The translations under genes were made by a program, and so were the position numbers. A model generated the notes under the pieces. The model was given only the letters and a program-made list of their open reading frames with translations. It had not been told where the DNA came from and made no database searches. A stretch of 30,196 nucleotides of DNA from an uncultured Streptococcus sp. (GTDB lineage Bacteria; Bacillota; Bacilli; Lactobacillales; Streptococcaceae): the NCBI GenBank assembly GCA_902470035.1, contig CABREZ010000003.1:1-30196 (forward strand), given 5' to 3'. Positions 15,954 to 23,384 of this stretch are shown here, piece after piece (positions within the stretch are counted from its first letter, which is position 1; each line of letters opens with the position of its first letter).

Positions 15954-17180
15954 ATGATAGATGTCGAAAAGATTCGGAAAGATTTCCCGATTTTAGATCA
16001 AATAGTGAATGATGAGCCGCTTGTCTATTTAGATAATGCAGCGACGACACAAAAACCAAAAGCTGTCCTAGAAGCGGTCAATCGATATTACCAAGAGGAT
16101 AATGCCAATGTTCACCGCGGGGTTCATACCTTGGCGGAACGGGCGACCGCGTCCTATGAAGCAGCAAGAGAAACTGTCCGTCGTTTTATAAATGCTTCCT
16201 CGACTAAAGAGGTCTTGTTTACGAGAGGGACCACGACAGGCTTGAACTGGATTGGGCGGTTTGCAGAGGAAATCCTCAAAGAGGGGGATGAGGTCCTCAT
16301 CTCTATTATGGAACACCATTCCAACATCCTTCCTTGGCAGGAAGCTTGTCGGAAAACAGGGGCGAAGTTAGTCTATGCCTACTTGAAAGACGGTGGTCTA
16401 GATCTAGAGGATTTCCGAGAAAAATTGACAGATCGAACCAAATTTGTTTCCATTGCCCATGCTTCTAACGTTCTCGGGGTGATTAATCCTATCCAGGAAC
16501 TCGCTCAATTGGCCCATGAAAAAGGTGCTATTATGGTAGTGGATGGGGCCCAATCAGTCCCCCATATGAAAATTGATGTTCAAAAGCTAGATGCAGACTT
16601 CTTTGTCTTTTCCGGGCATAAAATGGCTGGACCGACAGGGATTGGAGTCTTGTATGGAAAAGAGCACTATCTCAACCAAATGTCACCTGTTGAATTTGGT
16701 GGGGAAATGATTGACTTTGTCTATGAACAATCCGCAACCTGGAAGGAACTCCCTTGGAAATTCGAAGCAGGGACTCCAAATATGGCTGGTGCTATTGGTT
16801 TAGCTGCGGCGATTGATTATTTGGAGGCTATTGGCATGGATGCCATTGAGCATCACGAGCAAGAGTTGATTGCCTACGTCTTTCCCAAACTTCAAGCAAT
16901 TGAAGGCTTGAAAATCTATGGCTCCCAAGATTTAGCGAAACGCTCTGGGGTGATTTCCTTCAACTTAGGGAATCTGCATCCTCATGATCTTGCGACTGCC
17001 TTGGATTATGAAGGGGTTGCCGTTCGGGCAGGCCACCATTGTGCTCAACCTTTAATCCAGTATTTGGAGGTTCCAGCGACTGCTCGAGCTAGCTTTTATC
17101 TCTACAATACAAAGGAAGACTGTGATAAGCTTGTAGAAGCGCTGATAAAAACAAAGGAGTTTTTCAATGGCACTTTCTAA
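15954..17180 (+). CDS. sufS: Cysteine desulfurase SufS
   Basis: This PLP enzyme removes sulfur from cysteine, giving alanine and an enzyme-bound persulfide for cluster assembly. In 408 residues it shows the group II desulfurase pattern. AHASNVLGVINP and DGAQSVPHM line the cofactor site. The PLP lysine is Lys223 in SGHKMAGPTGIGVLYG, and the persulfide-bearing cysteine is Cys363 in RAGHHCAQP. Its short RAGHHCAQP loop is typical of SufS that works with SufU instead of SufE. The start lies two bases after sufD, and the last 14 bases overlap sufU, so subunit output is tightly linked. Confidence 0.97.
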   Translation: MIDVEKIRKDFPILDQIVNDEPLVYLDNAATTQKPKAVLEAVNRYYQEDNANVHRGVHTLAERATASYEAARETVRRFINASSTKEVLFTRGTTTGLNWIGRFAEEILKEGDEVLISIMEHHSNILPWQEACRKTGAKLVYAYLKDGGLDLEDFREKLTDRTKFVSIAHASNVLGVINPIQELAQLAHEKGAIMVVDGAQSVPHMKIDVQKLDADFFVFSGHKMAGPTGIGVLYGKEHYLNQMSPVEFGGEMIDFVYEQSATWKELPWKFEAGTPNMAGAIGLAAAIDYLEAIGMDAIEHHEQELIAYVFPKLQAIEGLKIYGSQDLAKRSGVISFNLGNLHPHDLATALDYEGVAVRAGHHCAQPLIQYLEVPATARASFYLYNTKEDCDKLVEALIKTKEFFNGTF

Positions 17181-17601
17181 ATTAGATAGCCTCTATATGG
17201 CTGTAGTAGCTGACCATTCAAAAAATCCCCACCACCATGGAAAGATTGAAGGGGTTGAACAAATCAACTTAAACAATCCAACTTGTGGCGATGTGATTAG
17301 TTTGTCTGTTCAGTTTGATGATGAAGGAGTAATCAAGGACATTGCCTTTGTCAACTCAGGTTGTACGATTTCGACGGCTTCTGCTAGTATGATGACGGAC
17401 GTTGTCCTAGGAAAATCCAAAGAAGAAGTGCTAGAGTTGGCGACTATTTTTTCAGAAATGGTCCAAGGCAAAGAAGATACCCGTCAAGACCAGTTGGGAG
17501 ATGCAGCCTTTTTAGCTGGGGTTGCTAAATTTCCACAACGGATCAAGTGCTCGACCCTGGCTTGGAATGCTCTCAAGAAAGCAATCGATGCTCAAGCCTA
17601 A
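17167..17601 (+). CDS. sufU: Zinc-dependent sulfurtransferase SufU
   Basis: SufU accepts sulfur from the SufS persulfide and passes it to the SufBCD scaffold. The 144 residues carry the complete zinc-binding set Cys40, Asp42, Cys66 and Cys128, in NPTCGDVI, NSGCTIS and RIKCSTLAW. The insert between Cys66 and Cys128 is the longer region that separates SufU from IscU. The ATG lies inside sufS behind AAAGGAG (17153-17159). The stop TAA overlaps an ATG (TAATG at 17599-17603) that opens a possible small ORF. No SufA or SufE gene is present, as is usual in Firmicutes. Confidence 0.96.
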   Translation: MALSKLDSLYMAVVADHSKNPHHHGKIEGVEQINLNNPTCGDVISLSVQFDDEGVIKDIAFVNSGCTISTASASMMTDVVLGKSKEEVLELATIFSEMVQGKEDTRQDQLGDAAFLAGVAKFPQRIKCSTLAWNALKKAIDAQA

Positions 17602-17696
17602 TGATAAATAAAAGTGATGAAGATTCAAGTCTGTTTTTTAACCGAGCTTCTGGTGAGAAGTGCTATCAACATTCGGCTGCTGATGATCCAGATTAG
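17601..17696 (+). CDS. Possible small ORF (31 codons) between sufU and sufB
   Basis: An open frame of 31 codons starts at the ATG that overlaps the sufU stop (TAATG) and ends at TAG 17694-17696. It fills most of the otherwise empty 145-base sufU-sufB gap. The predicted peptide begins MINKSDEDSS and ends SAADDPD. It is polar and acidic, with one cysteine (residue 21) and no membrane segment. Stop-start overlap is a common coupling device and is used elsewhere in this window. However, there is no separate Shine-Dalgarno site, and the frame could be chance. I know no homologue. If real, it would be a small protein made with the Fe-S assembly genes. Confidence 0.3.
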   Translation: MINKSDEDSSLFFNRASGEKCYQHSAADDPD

Positions 17697-17746
17697 AAAA
17701 AGTAATCACATGTAAAGAGCGCTAAAAAGAAAATGAAAGGAAAGAT

Positions 17747-19159
17747 ATGACAGAAGAAAGAGTAGAACCAAAACCAATTGATCTTGGTGAATATAAATTT
17801 GGCTTTCACGATGATGTAGACCCAATCTTGTCAACAGGAAAAGGGTTGAATGAATCGGTTATTCGCGAGTTGTCTGCTGCGAAAAATGAGCCGGAATGGA
17901 TGCTGGAGTTCCGTTTGAAGTCTTATGAAGCATTTAAAAAAATGCCGATGCAAACTTGGGGAGCGGACTTGTCAGATATTGATTTTGATGATTTGATTTA
18001 TTATCAAAAACCATCTGATAAACCTGCACGTAGCTGGGATGAAGTGCCTGAAAAAATTAAGGAAACATTCGAACGGATTGGTATTCCAGAAGCAGAGCGT
18101 GCTTACCTAGCCGGAGCAGCTGCTCAGTATGAGTCTGAAGTAGTTTACCATAATATGAAGGAAGAATTCCAAAAGCTCGGAATCATTTTTACCGATACAG
18201 ATTCGGCTTTGAAGGAATACCCAGACTTGTTTAAGCAATACTTTGCTAAGTTGGTACCTCCAACGGATAATAAGTTGGCAGCCCTCAACTCAGCTGTTTG
18301 GTCAGGTGGAACCTTTATCTATGTGCCGAAGGGTGTAAAGGTCGATGTTCCTTTGCAGACCTACTTCCGGATTAATAATGAAAATACAGGTCAGTTTGAG
18401 CGGACTTTGATTATTGTTGACGAAGGCGCTAGCGTCCACTATGTAGAAGGATGTACAGCACCGACTTATTCAAGCAATAGCTTGCATGCTGCTATTGTAG
18501 AAATCTTTGCTTTGGATGGAGCTTACATGCGTTATACGACTATCCAAAACTGGTCTGATAACGTCTATAACTTGGTTACAAAACGCGCTAAGGCTCAAAA
18601 AGATGCTACTGTTGAGTGGATTGATGGGAACTTGGGTGCCAAAACAACTATGAAATATCCATCTGTATACTTAGATGGAGAAGGCGCGCGTGGTACTATG
18701 CTTTCTATCGCCTTTGCAAATGCGGGGCAACACCAGGATACTGGTGCCAAGATGATCCATAATGCTCCACATACCAGCTCTTCAATCGTCTCAAAATCCA
18801 TCGCGAAAGGTGGAGGAAAGGTTGACTACCGTGGACAAGTGACTTTCAATAAAGATTCAGCGAAATCTGTCAGTCACATTGAGTGTGATACCATTATCAT
18901 GGATGACTTATCTGCATCAGATACCATTCCATTTAATGAAATCCATAATTCGCAAGTTGCTTTGGAGCACGAAGCTAAGGTTTCTAAGATTTCTGAAGAG
19001 CAACTCTATTACCTTATGAGCCGTGGTTTATCAGAATCAGAAGCGACTGAAATGATCGTCATGGGATTTGTAGAGCCCTTCACTAAAGAACTTCCAATGG
19101 AATATGCAGTTGAGCTCAACCGCTTGATTAGCTATGAAATGGAAGGGTCTGTCGGTTAA
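17747..19159 (+). CDS. sufB: Fe-S cluster assembly scaffold SufB
   Basis: SufB is the scaffold subunit on which the Fe-S cluster is built, together with SufC and SufD. The 470 residues are the normal length. The N-terminal part has EYKFGFHDDVDP, a central region contains YVEGCTAPTYSSNSLHAA, and the beta-helix core follows. The C-terminal region HIECDTIIMDDLSASDTIPF carries Cys380, corresponding to the conserved cluster-assembly cysteine. LEHEAKVSKISEEQLYYLMS is the shared SufB/SufD end motif. GAAAGGAAAG precedes ATG 17747. The next gene follows after 20 bases with a good ribosome site and no terminator. Confidence 0.97.
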   Translation: MTEERVEPKPIDLGEYKFGFHDDVDPILSTGKGLNESVIRELSAAKNEPEWMLEFRLKSYEAFKKMPMQTWGADLSDIDFDDLIYYQKPSDKPARSWDEVPEKIKETFERIGIPEAERAYLAGAAAQYESEVVYHNMKEEFQKLGIIFTDTDSALKEYPDLFKQYFAKLVPPTDNKLAALNSAVWSGGTFIYVPKGVKVDVPLQTYFRINNENTGQFERTLIIVDEGASVHYVEGCTAPTYSSNSLHAAIVEIFALDGAYMRYTTIQNWSDNVYNLVTKRAKAQKDATVEWIDGNLGAKTTMKYPSVYLDGEGARGTMLSIAFANAGQHQDTGAKMIHNAPHTSSSIVSKSIAKGGGKVDYRGQVTFNKDSAKSVSHIECDTIIMDDLSASDTIPFNEIHNSQVALEHEAKVSKISEEQLYYLMSRGLSESEATEMIVMGFVEPFTKELPMEYAVELNRLISYEMEGSVG

Positions 19160-19179
19160 GGGGATAAAAGGAGAAGCCA

Positions 19180-19752
19180 ATGGGATTCCTAAAAAAATTA
19201 TTTGGTAATGTTGAAAAAGCGAATAAGGGCGAAATTCCTGCAGAAGAAATTATTCCGCCATTTACAAACGATTTAGCTGAAGAAGCAGATGATTATTGGA
19301 GACAGATGGAACAAAATCTCTTGATCAATGCTGTGAAGGCCGTTGGCGGTCCTGATAAAGCGGATCGTGCCTTTATGCTAGTGAATTTTAAGCCGGGTCA
19401 AGAAACATTTGATTTGTATTATCAAGTCGATGGGAAATTGATTTCTTGGCAAGAATTGGATCCAGAACATGTAGAAAAAATCCGCCTTCAACTCTTGCCT
19501 CAAGCCCCAGCTGTAGCCCGTGCAGTCAATGAAAATTACGAAGCTGCAAATGTTCCTGTGATTAGTTATGCCATGCTTCAATTAGAAACGGCGACCATGG
19601 CTTGGTTTGGTCGGAAGCTAACAACAGCTACACCTGAAGCTAGCTTATCTTTTGAAGAATTGGTAGCAGGTTGGCGTGCGGTGATTGAACAAGAAATCCC
19701 GACTCATCCAATAGACAGCGATACTGCTTTTCCTTATTTCGAAGTTCGATAG
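19180..19752 (+). CDS. Unrecognised 190-residue protein at the end of the suf operon
   Basis: AAAGGAG (about 19168-19174) precedes ATG 19180, 20 bases after the sufB stop. With no intervening terminator it is almost certainly co-transcribed with suf. The protein appears cytoplasmic, with no signal peptide or membrane segment. The first 25 residues are Lys/Glu-rich (MGFLKKLFGNVEKANKGEIP). Residues about 45-90 look alpha/beta (LLINAVKAVGG, then FMLVNFKPGQETFDLYYQVD). A long helical region leads to a WFGRKL segment near 145 and a C-terminal acidic helix. It has no cysteine, which argues against a direct cluster-carrier role. I do not recognise the family. The single-domain look and FDLYYQVDGK segment vaguely recall YezG/DUF600-like immunity folds, but I would not name it so. 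Confidence 0.85.
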   Translation: MGFLKKLFGNVEKANKGEIPAEEIIPPFTNDLAEEADDYWRQMEQNLLINAVKAVGGPDKADRAFMLVNFKPGQETFDLYYQVDGKLISWQELDPEHVEKIRLQLLPQAPAVARAVNENYEAANVPVISYAMLQLETATMAWFGRKLTTATPEASLSFEELVAGWRAVIEQEIPTHPIDSDTAFPYFEVR

Positions 19753-19775
19753 AAGTTCTGTTGACGGAATTGAAT

Positions 19776-19808
19776 AAACAAAAAAAGAGGGTGACCTCTT
19801 TTTTGTTT
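19776..19808. terminator. Bidirectional terminator between the suf operon and the dacA-like gene
   Basis: AAAAAGAGG-GTGA-CCTCTTTTT lies within AAAC/GTTT outer arms, giving a long stem with an A-run on one side and a T-run on the other. It would stop the plus-strand suf operon and also the convergent minus-strand gene ending at 19817. Confidence 0.88.
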
Positions 19809-19816
19809 ATGAGCAT

Positions 19817-21064
19817 TTATAGTTTTTCATTGACGTAACGAACAAATTGATTCCACCACACCTTTAAGAAGAAACTTTTTTGGATATTTTCTCCGCTCAC
19901 CATTTCCATACTAGGGGCTTTACCTTCGATATACCCTCGACCGATGGGTTCTGGATCAGTGTAGGTAAGGGTTCCGAGAGAAGTACCTTTCTTTATAGGA
20001 GCGCTAAATGAAGATTGGCTACTTTTAAAGGTGATTTTAGCTTCTGCTTGGCTTCCTTGTCGTTCAATCACAATGAAGTCATCCTTGGCGACAGCGGTGG
20101 CACTTGTTTTTTTACCATCATGGACTGTTGATTTACTGTTGTTGTAGGCTTCTCCTTTGCTGACAATCAGACTTGCAATAAAGTTTTGACTCACATAATT
20201 CATAAGGTTGGCTGTTGCAACAAATCGTGCGTAGGGATCTCCATCGATTGCCTCAACACCAATGACAACAGTGATCATGCGAATACCATTTTGATTGGTA
20301 GAAGCAACAAATGAAATCCCCCCTTTATCGGAATTTCCGGTTTTTAGGCCATCCACTCCTGCTCGATAGTTGGGCATGTTTTCCAACATATAGTTACTGC
20401 TCTCCAATTGAATTCCAGCAAATTCTGCATGGGAAAGGGAGGTGATTTTTGTAACTTCAGGATAGTCTTCCAGAAGATGTTTTGCGATGACTGCTACATC
20501 ATAAGCACTCAGCTTGTTTTCTGTATCTTTCTTTTTGTTTTCCTTATCCTCATCCCCATCAATGATAGATTGGTTCAAACCACTAGCATTCACAACCGTC
20601 GCATCTGTAATCCCCCAATCTTTGAGCTTCGCTTTCATGAGCAGGACGAATTGTTCTTCGTTACCAGCTACTTTTTCAGCTAAGGCAATGGCGGCGCTAT
20701 TGGCGTTTGATACGAGGAGAGCAGTGAGCAGGTCCTTAACCTTGTATTTACGAGCTTCCATGGGGACATTGCTGATTCCTTCAACAGCGGTCAGTTGGTA
20801 GGCTTTGTCCGAAATATCTACGTCATCATTTAAAGAGATTTTTCCTTGCTGAATGGCTTCGTAAACGAGATAAGTAGTTAAGAGATTGCTGATTCCACCA
20901 ACTTCTTTTTTTTCATTGCTATTTTTTTCGTAGAGTATTTTACCTGTTGTCCCATCGATTGCAATAGCATGCTGAGCTCCGAGGTCTAGATCCTCCGCTC
21001 TTACAGGAGAAGTACTGAGAAGGGTAAGAATTATACAAAGAAGTAAAGTGATTATTTTTTTCAC
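19817..21064 (-). CDS. DacA/PBP3-like protein, apparently catalytically inactive
   Basis: This 415-residue protein has the full layout of a streptococcal D-alanyl-D-alanine carboxypeptidase (PBP3). There is a signal peptide (1-23), an S11-type transpeptidase-fold domain (about 28-270), the C-terminal beta domain, and an amphipathic end (about 397-415, SFFLKVWWNQFVRYVNEKL) that would hold it to the membrane. Yet the active-site motifs are changed. The SxxK position, normally ASI(S/T)K before LITVYLVYEA, reads GGISN before LLTTYLVYEA (Gly57, Asn60). The SxN serine is Asn120 in SNANSAAIALAE. Only KTG (241-243) is intact. The frame is uninterrupted, so it looks like a maintained pseudoenzyme, not a decaying gene. 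It starts at GTG 21064 with a weak GAGG ribosome site. Confidence 0.9.
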   Translation of the reverse strand: MKKIITLLLCIILTLLSTSPVRAEDLDLGAQHAIAIDGTTGKILYEKNSNEKKEVGGISNLLTTYLVYEAIQQGKISLNDDVDISDKAYQLTAVEGISNVPMEARKYKVKDLLTALLVSNANSAAIALAEKVAGNEEQFVLLMKAKLKDWGITDATVVNASGLNQSIIDGDEDKENKKKDTENKLSAYDVAVIAKHLLEDYPEVTKITSLSHAEFAGIQLESSNYMLENMPNYRAGVDGLKTGNSDKGGISFVASTNQNGIRMITVVIGVEAIDGDPYARFVATANLMNYVSQNFIASLIVSKGEAYNNSKSTVHDGKKTSATAVAKDDFIVIERQGSQAEAKITFKSSQSSFSAPIKKGTSLGTLTYTDPEPIGRGYIEGKAPSMEMVSGENIQKSFFLKVWWNQFVRYVNEKL

Positions 21065-21096
21065 GTTTGAATCCTCGATTGTTTTTTGTCTCTACT

Positions 21097-21105
21097 ATTG
21101 TATCA
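21097..21105 (-). promoter_or_regulatory. Extended -10 promoter of the dacA-like gene
   Basis: On the minus strand TGATACAAT gives -10 TACAAT (complement of 21097-21102) with the extended TGn motif. It lies about 33 bases before the GTG start. No good -35 is seen, so this is likely a modest promoter. Confidence 0.5.
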
Positions 21106-21181
21106 TAAAAGAAGGCAACTGCTTTAATCCTATTTTCACCTTCACTTAATTTAAAACTCTATAAGTAAATTGTAAAGATAG

Positions 21182-21210
21182 TTGGTAAAATGGAAGAAAT
21201 AGTGTATAAT
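21182..21210 (+). promoter_or_regulatory. Promoter of the first oligopeptide-binding lipoprotein
   Basis: -35 TTGGTA (21182-21187) and -10 TATAAT (21205-21210) are 17 bases apart. Unlike the next gene, no CodY-like box is visible here. Confidence 0.7.
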
Positions 21211-21239
21211 GGTAGAAAACCTAACATAAGGAGATAGTG

Positions 21240-23204
21240 ATGAAAGTAAATAAACGGTTTGTACTGGCCGGTGTTTCTCTAGCCAGCGCTCTTCTATTAA
21301 CAGCATGCGGTGGTGGAAGCAGCAATCAATCTACTTATTCTTATATTTATTCAACGGATCCAAATACTTTGGACTATATTGCATCGACTCGTACAACGAC
21401 GTCTGATATTACAAGTAACCTTGTTGATGGTTTGTTAGAAAATGATAAATATGGAAATTTAATCCCAAGTTTGGCAGAAGACTGGACAGTTTCAGAAGAT
21501 GGCCTGGTCTATACCTATAAACTTCGAAAAGATGCTAAATGGTACACCAGTGAAGGGGAAGAATATGGTGCTGTAACAGCTCACGATTTTGTGACAGGAA
21601 TCAAACATGCTGTGGAATCAAAATCTGAAGGTCTCTTCTTAATCCAAAACTCCATTAAAGGCTTGGATGCCTATGCCAAGGGTGAAACAACAGATTTTAA
21701 GACAGTTGGCGTGAAAGCCTTAGATGATTACACCGTTCAATATACCTTGGAACGCCCAGAAAGCTTTTGGAATTCTAAGACGACATCAGGCGTCCTTTTC
21801 CCAGTTAACGCAGCTTTCTTAGAATCTCAAGGAAAAGACTTTGGTTCTTTAAAACCAAGTAGTATTCTCTATAACGGTCCCTATTATTTGAAGAATTTAA
21901 CTTCAAAATCTCAAATTGAACTTGTAAAAAATAAAGAATACTATGATGAAAAGAATGTTCATATTGATAATGTGAAGTTGACTTACAATGACGGATCAGA
22001 TCCAGAATCAGTCATCAAGAAATTTGAGAATGGGCAATATTCATTTGCGACGGTAATGCCAAATAGCTCCACTTATAAGAGTGTGAAAAAGAAATTTGGT
22101 GATAATATTGTTTATGGTGTTCAATATGGTACATCTTACTATCTAGGCTTCAACATCGATCGTCAGAAGTATAATCATACAGCCAAAACGACAGATGCTC
22201 AAAAATCGTCTACAAAACAAGCGATTTTAAACAAGGATTTCCGTCAAGCCGTCAACTTTGCCTTTGACCGTGAAGCCTATGCAGCTCAAACATCTGGTGC
22301 GGATGCGGCGACCAAGATTCTTCGAAACACCTTGGTTCCACCGACTTTTGTTCAAGTAAATGGTGAAGAGTTCGGTAAGGTTGTTGAGAAACAATTGGTG
22401 ACCTATGGGGATGAGTGGAAAGACGTAAATCTAGATGATGCCCAAACCACTCTCTACAATCAAGAAAAAGCCAAGGCTGAATTTGAAAAAGCAAAAGAAC
22501 AACTGCAAAAAGAAGGGGTACAATTCCCAATTCATTTGGATTACGTTGTTAGTCAGACAGATAACAGTCAGGTACAACAAGCTAGCTCCTTCAAACAATC
22601 CGTAGAAGCTGTTCTTGGTGCAGACAATGTTGTCGTAGATATTCAGAAATTATCTGATGATGACTTTAACAATATTACCTACTTTACAGACACTGCTGCT
22701 GAGAAAGATTATGACCTTGCAGGCGGAGGATGGGTGCCAGACTACCAAGATCCATCTACTTATTTAGAGAGTTTAAGTCCTGTTAACGGTTCGGTTTTCT
22801 ACTATCTAGGTGTGGATGCAGGTTCAAACAGCCCTGCTATTACAGCAGTTGACTTTGGGAAGTATGCAGAGCTCTTAAAAGATGCCAATGCAGAAGTGAG
22901 TGACCAAGCTGTACGGTATGAGAAATACGCAGCCGCTCAAGCATGGCTAACCGATAGTTCTTTGATTTTACCAACTGTTTCAAATGGTGGAACGCCAATG
23001 TTGCAACGGACTGTCCCATATAGTCGTGCTGCTTCATGGGTTGGAACAAAAGGTACAGGAACCAACTATAAATATCTTGAACTTTCAGAAGAAGTCATCA
23101 AGACAAAGGATTACGATGCAAGTAAAGAAAAATGGTTGAAAGAAAAGGCTGAATCCAATAAAAAAGCCCAAGAAGAATTAAAGAACCACATCGAATCGAA
23201 ATAG
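21240..23204 (+). CDS. Oligopeptide-binding lipoprotein (AmiA/AliA/AliB family), first of a tandem pair
   Basis: This 654-residue substrate-binding protein captures oligopeptides at the cell surface for the AmiCDEF permease. The lipoprotein signal peptide ends in the lipobox LLTAC, with lipidated Cys23. An SBP family 5 domain fills the rest, with YSTDPNTLDYI near the N-terminus, LVDGLLENDKYGNL, and FRQAVNFAFDREAY. A Lys/Glu-rich C-terminal helix (KWLKEKAESNKKAQEEL) closes it. I choose ATG 21240 over the adjacent GTG 21237 because AAGGAG lies six bases upstream. By eye more than half of its residues match the next gene's product, so the two are paralogues from a tandem duplication. Its codon use is less optimised, suggesting lower expression. 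It has its own terminator. Confidence 0.94.
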   Translation: MKVNKRFVLAGVSLASALLLTACGGGSSNQSTYSYIYSTDPNTLDYIASTRTTTSDITSNLVDGLLENDKYGNLIPSLAEDWTVSEDGLVYTYKLRKDAKWYTSEGEEYGAVTAHDFVTGIKHAVESKSEGLFLIQNSIKGLDAYAKGETTDFKTVGVKALDDYTVQYTLERPESFWNSKTTSGVLFPVNAAFLESQGKDFGSLKPSSILYNGPYYLKNLTSKSQIELVKNKEYYDEKNVHIDNVKLTYNDGSDPESVIKKFENGQYSFATVMPNSSTYKSVKKKFGDNIVYGVQYGTSYYLGFNIDRQKYNHTAKTTDAQKSSTKQAILNKDFRQAVNFAFDREAYAAQTSGADAATKILRNTLVPPTFVQVNGEEFGKVVEKQLVTYGDEWKDVNLDDAQTTLYNQEKAKAEFEKAKEQLQKEGVQFPIHLDYVVSQTDNSQVQQASSFKQSVEAVLGADNVVVDIQKLSDDDFNNITYFTDTAAEKDYDLAGGGWVPDYQDPSTYLESLSPVNGSVFYYLGVDAGSNSPAITAVDFGKYAELLKDANAEVSDQAVRYEKYAAAQAWLTDSSLILPTVSNGGTPMLQRTVPYSRAASWVGTKGTGTNYKYLELSEEVIKTKDYDASKEKWLKEKAESNKKAQEELKNHIESK

Positions 23205-23241
23205 CTGGGAAAGTAAGAACGCATAAGTTCAAGTAGGGGAA

Positions 23242-23296
23242 GGAGCCACTAAAAAGGATTGATTTTTTAGACAGTCCTCCGCTTAGTGGCTCCTTT
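23242..23296 (+). terminator. Two-tier terminator between the tandem lipoprotein genes
   Basis: GGAGCCACTAA (23242-23252) and TTAGTGGCTCC (23283-23293) form a perfect 11-bp outer stem. A second hairpin, AGGATTG with CAGTCCT, nests inside the loop around a T-rich apex. Only TTT follows, so termination may be incomplete. Confidence 0.7.
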
Positions 23297-23305
23297 CGCT
23301 TGCCA

Positions 23306-23320
23306 AATATTCAGAAAATT
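23306..23320. promoter_or_regulatory. CodY box upstream of amiA
   Basis: AATATTCAGAAAATT matches the CodY consensus AATTTTCWGAAAATT at 14 of 15 positions and ends three bases before the -35 element. Bound CodY would be expected to interfere with RNA polymerase and lower peptide import when branched-chain amino acids are plentiful. Confidence 0.8.
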
Positions 23321-23323
23321 TAG

Positions 23324-23352
23324 TTTACTTTTTGTCTCACTTATGCTATAAT
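23324..23352 (+). promoter_or_regulatory. amiACDEF promoter
   Basis: -35 TTTACT (23324-23329) and -10 TATAAT (23347-23352) are 17 bases apart, with the extended TGC motif at 23344-23346. It is one of the strongest promoters in the window, matching the codon-optimised gene it drives. Confidence 0.82.
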
Positions 23353-23384
23353 TCTATCTAAATTCAATAAAATGGAGACTCAAA

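Noticed and set aside
23242..23293. Nested hairpin before amiA as a riboswitch or T-box
   Set aside because: It lies upstream of the amiA promoter, not in its leader. No T-box or known riboswitch core is seen. It fits a terminator for the preceding gene.
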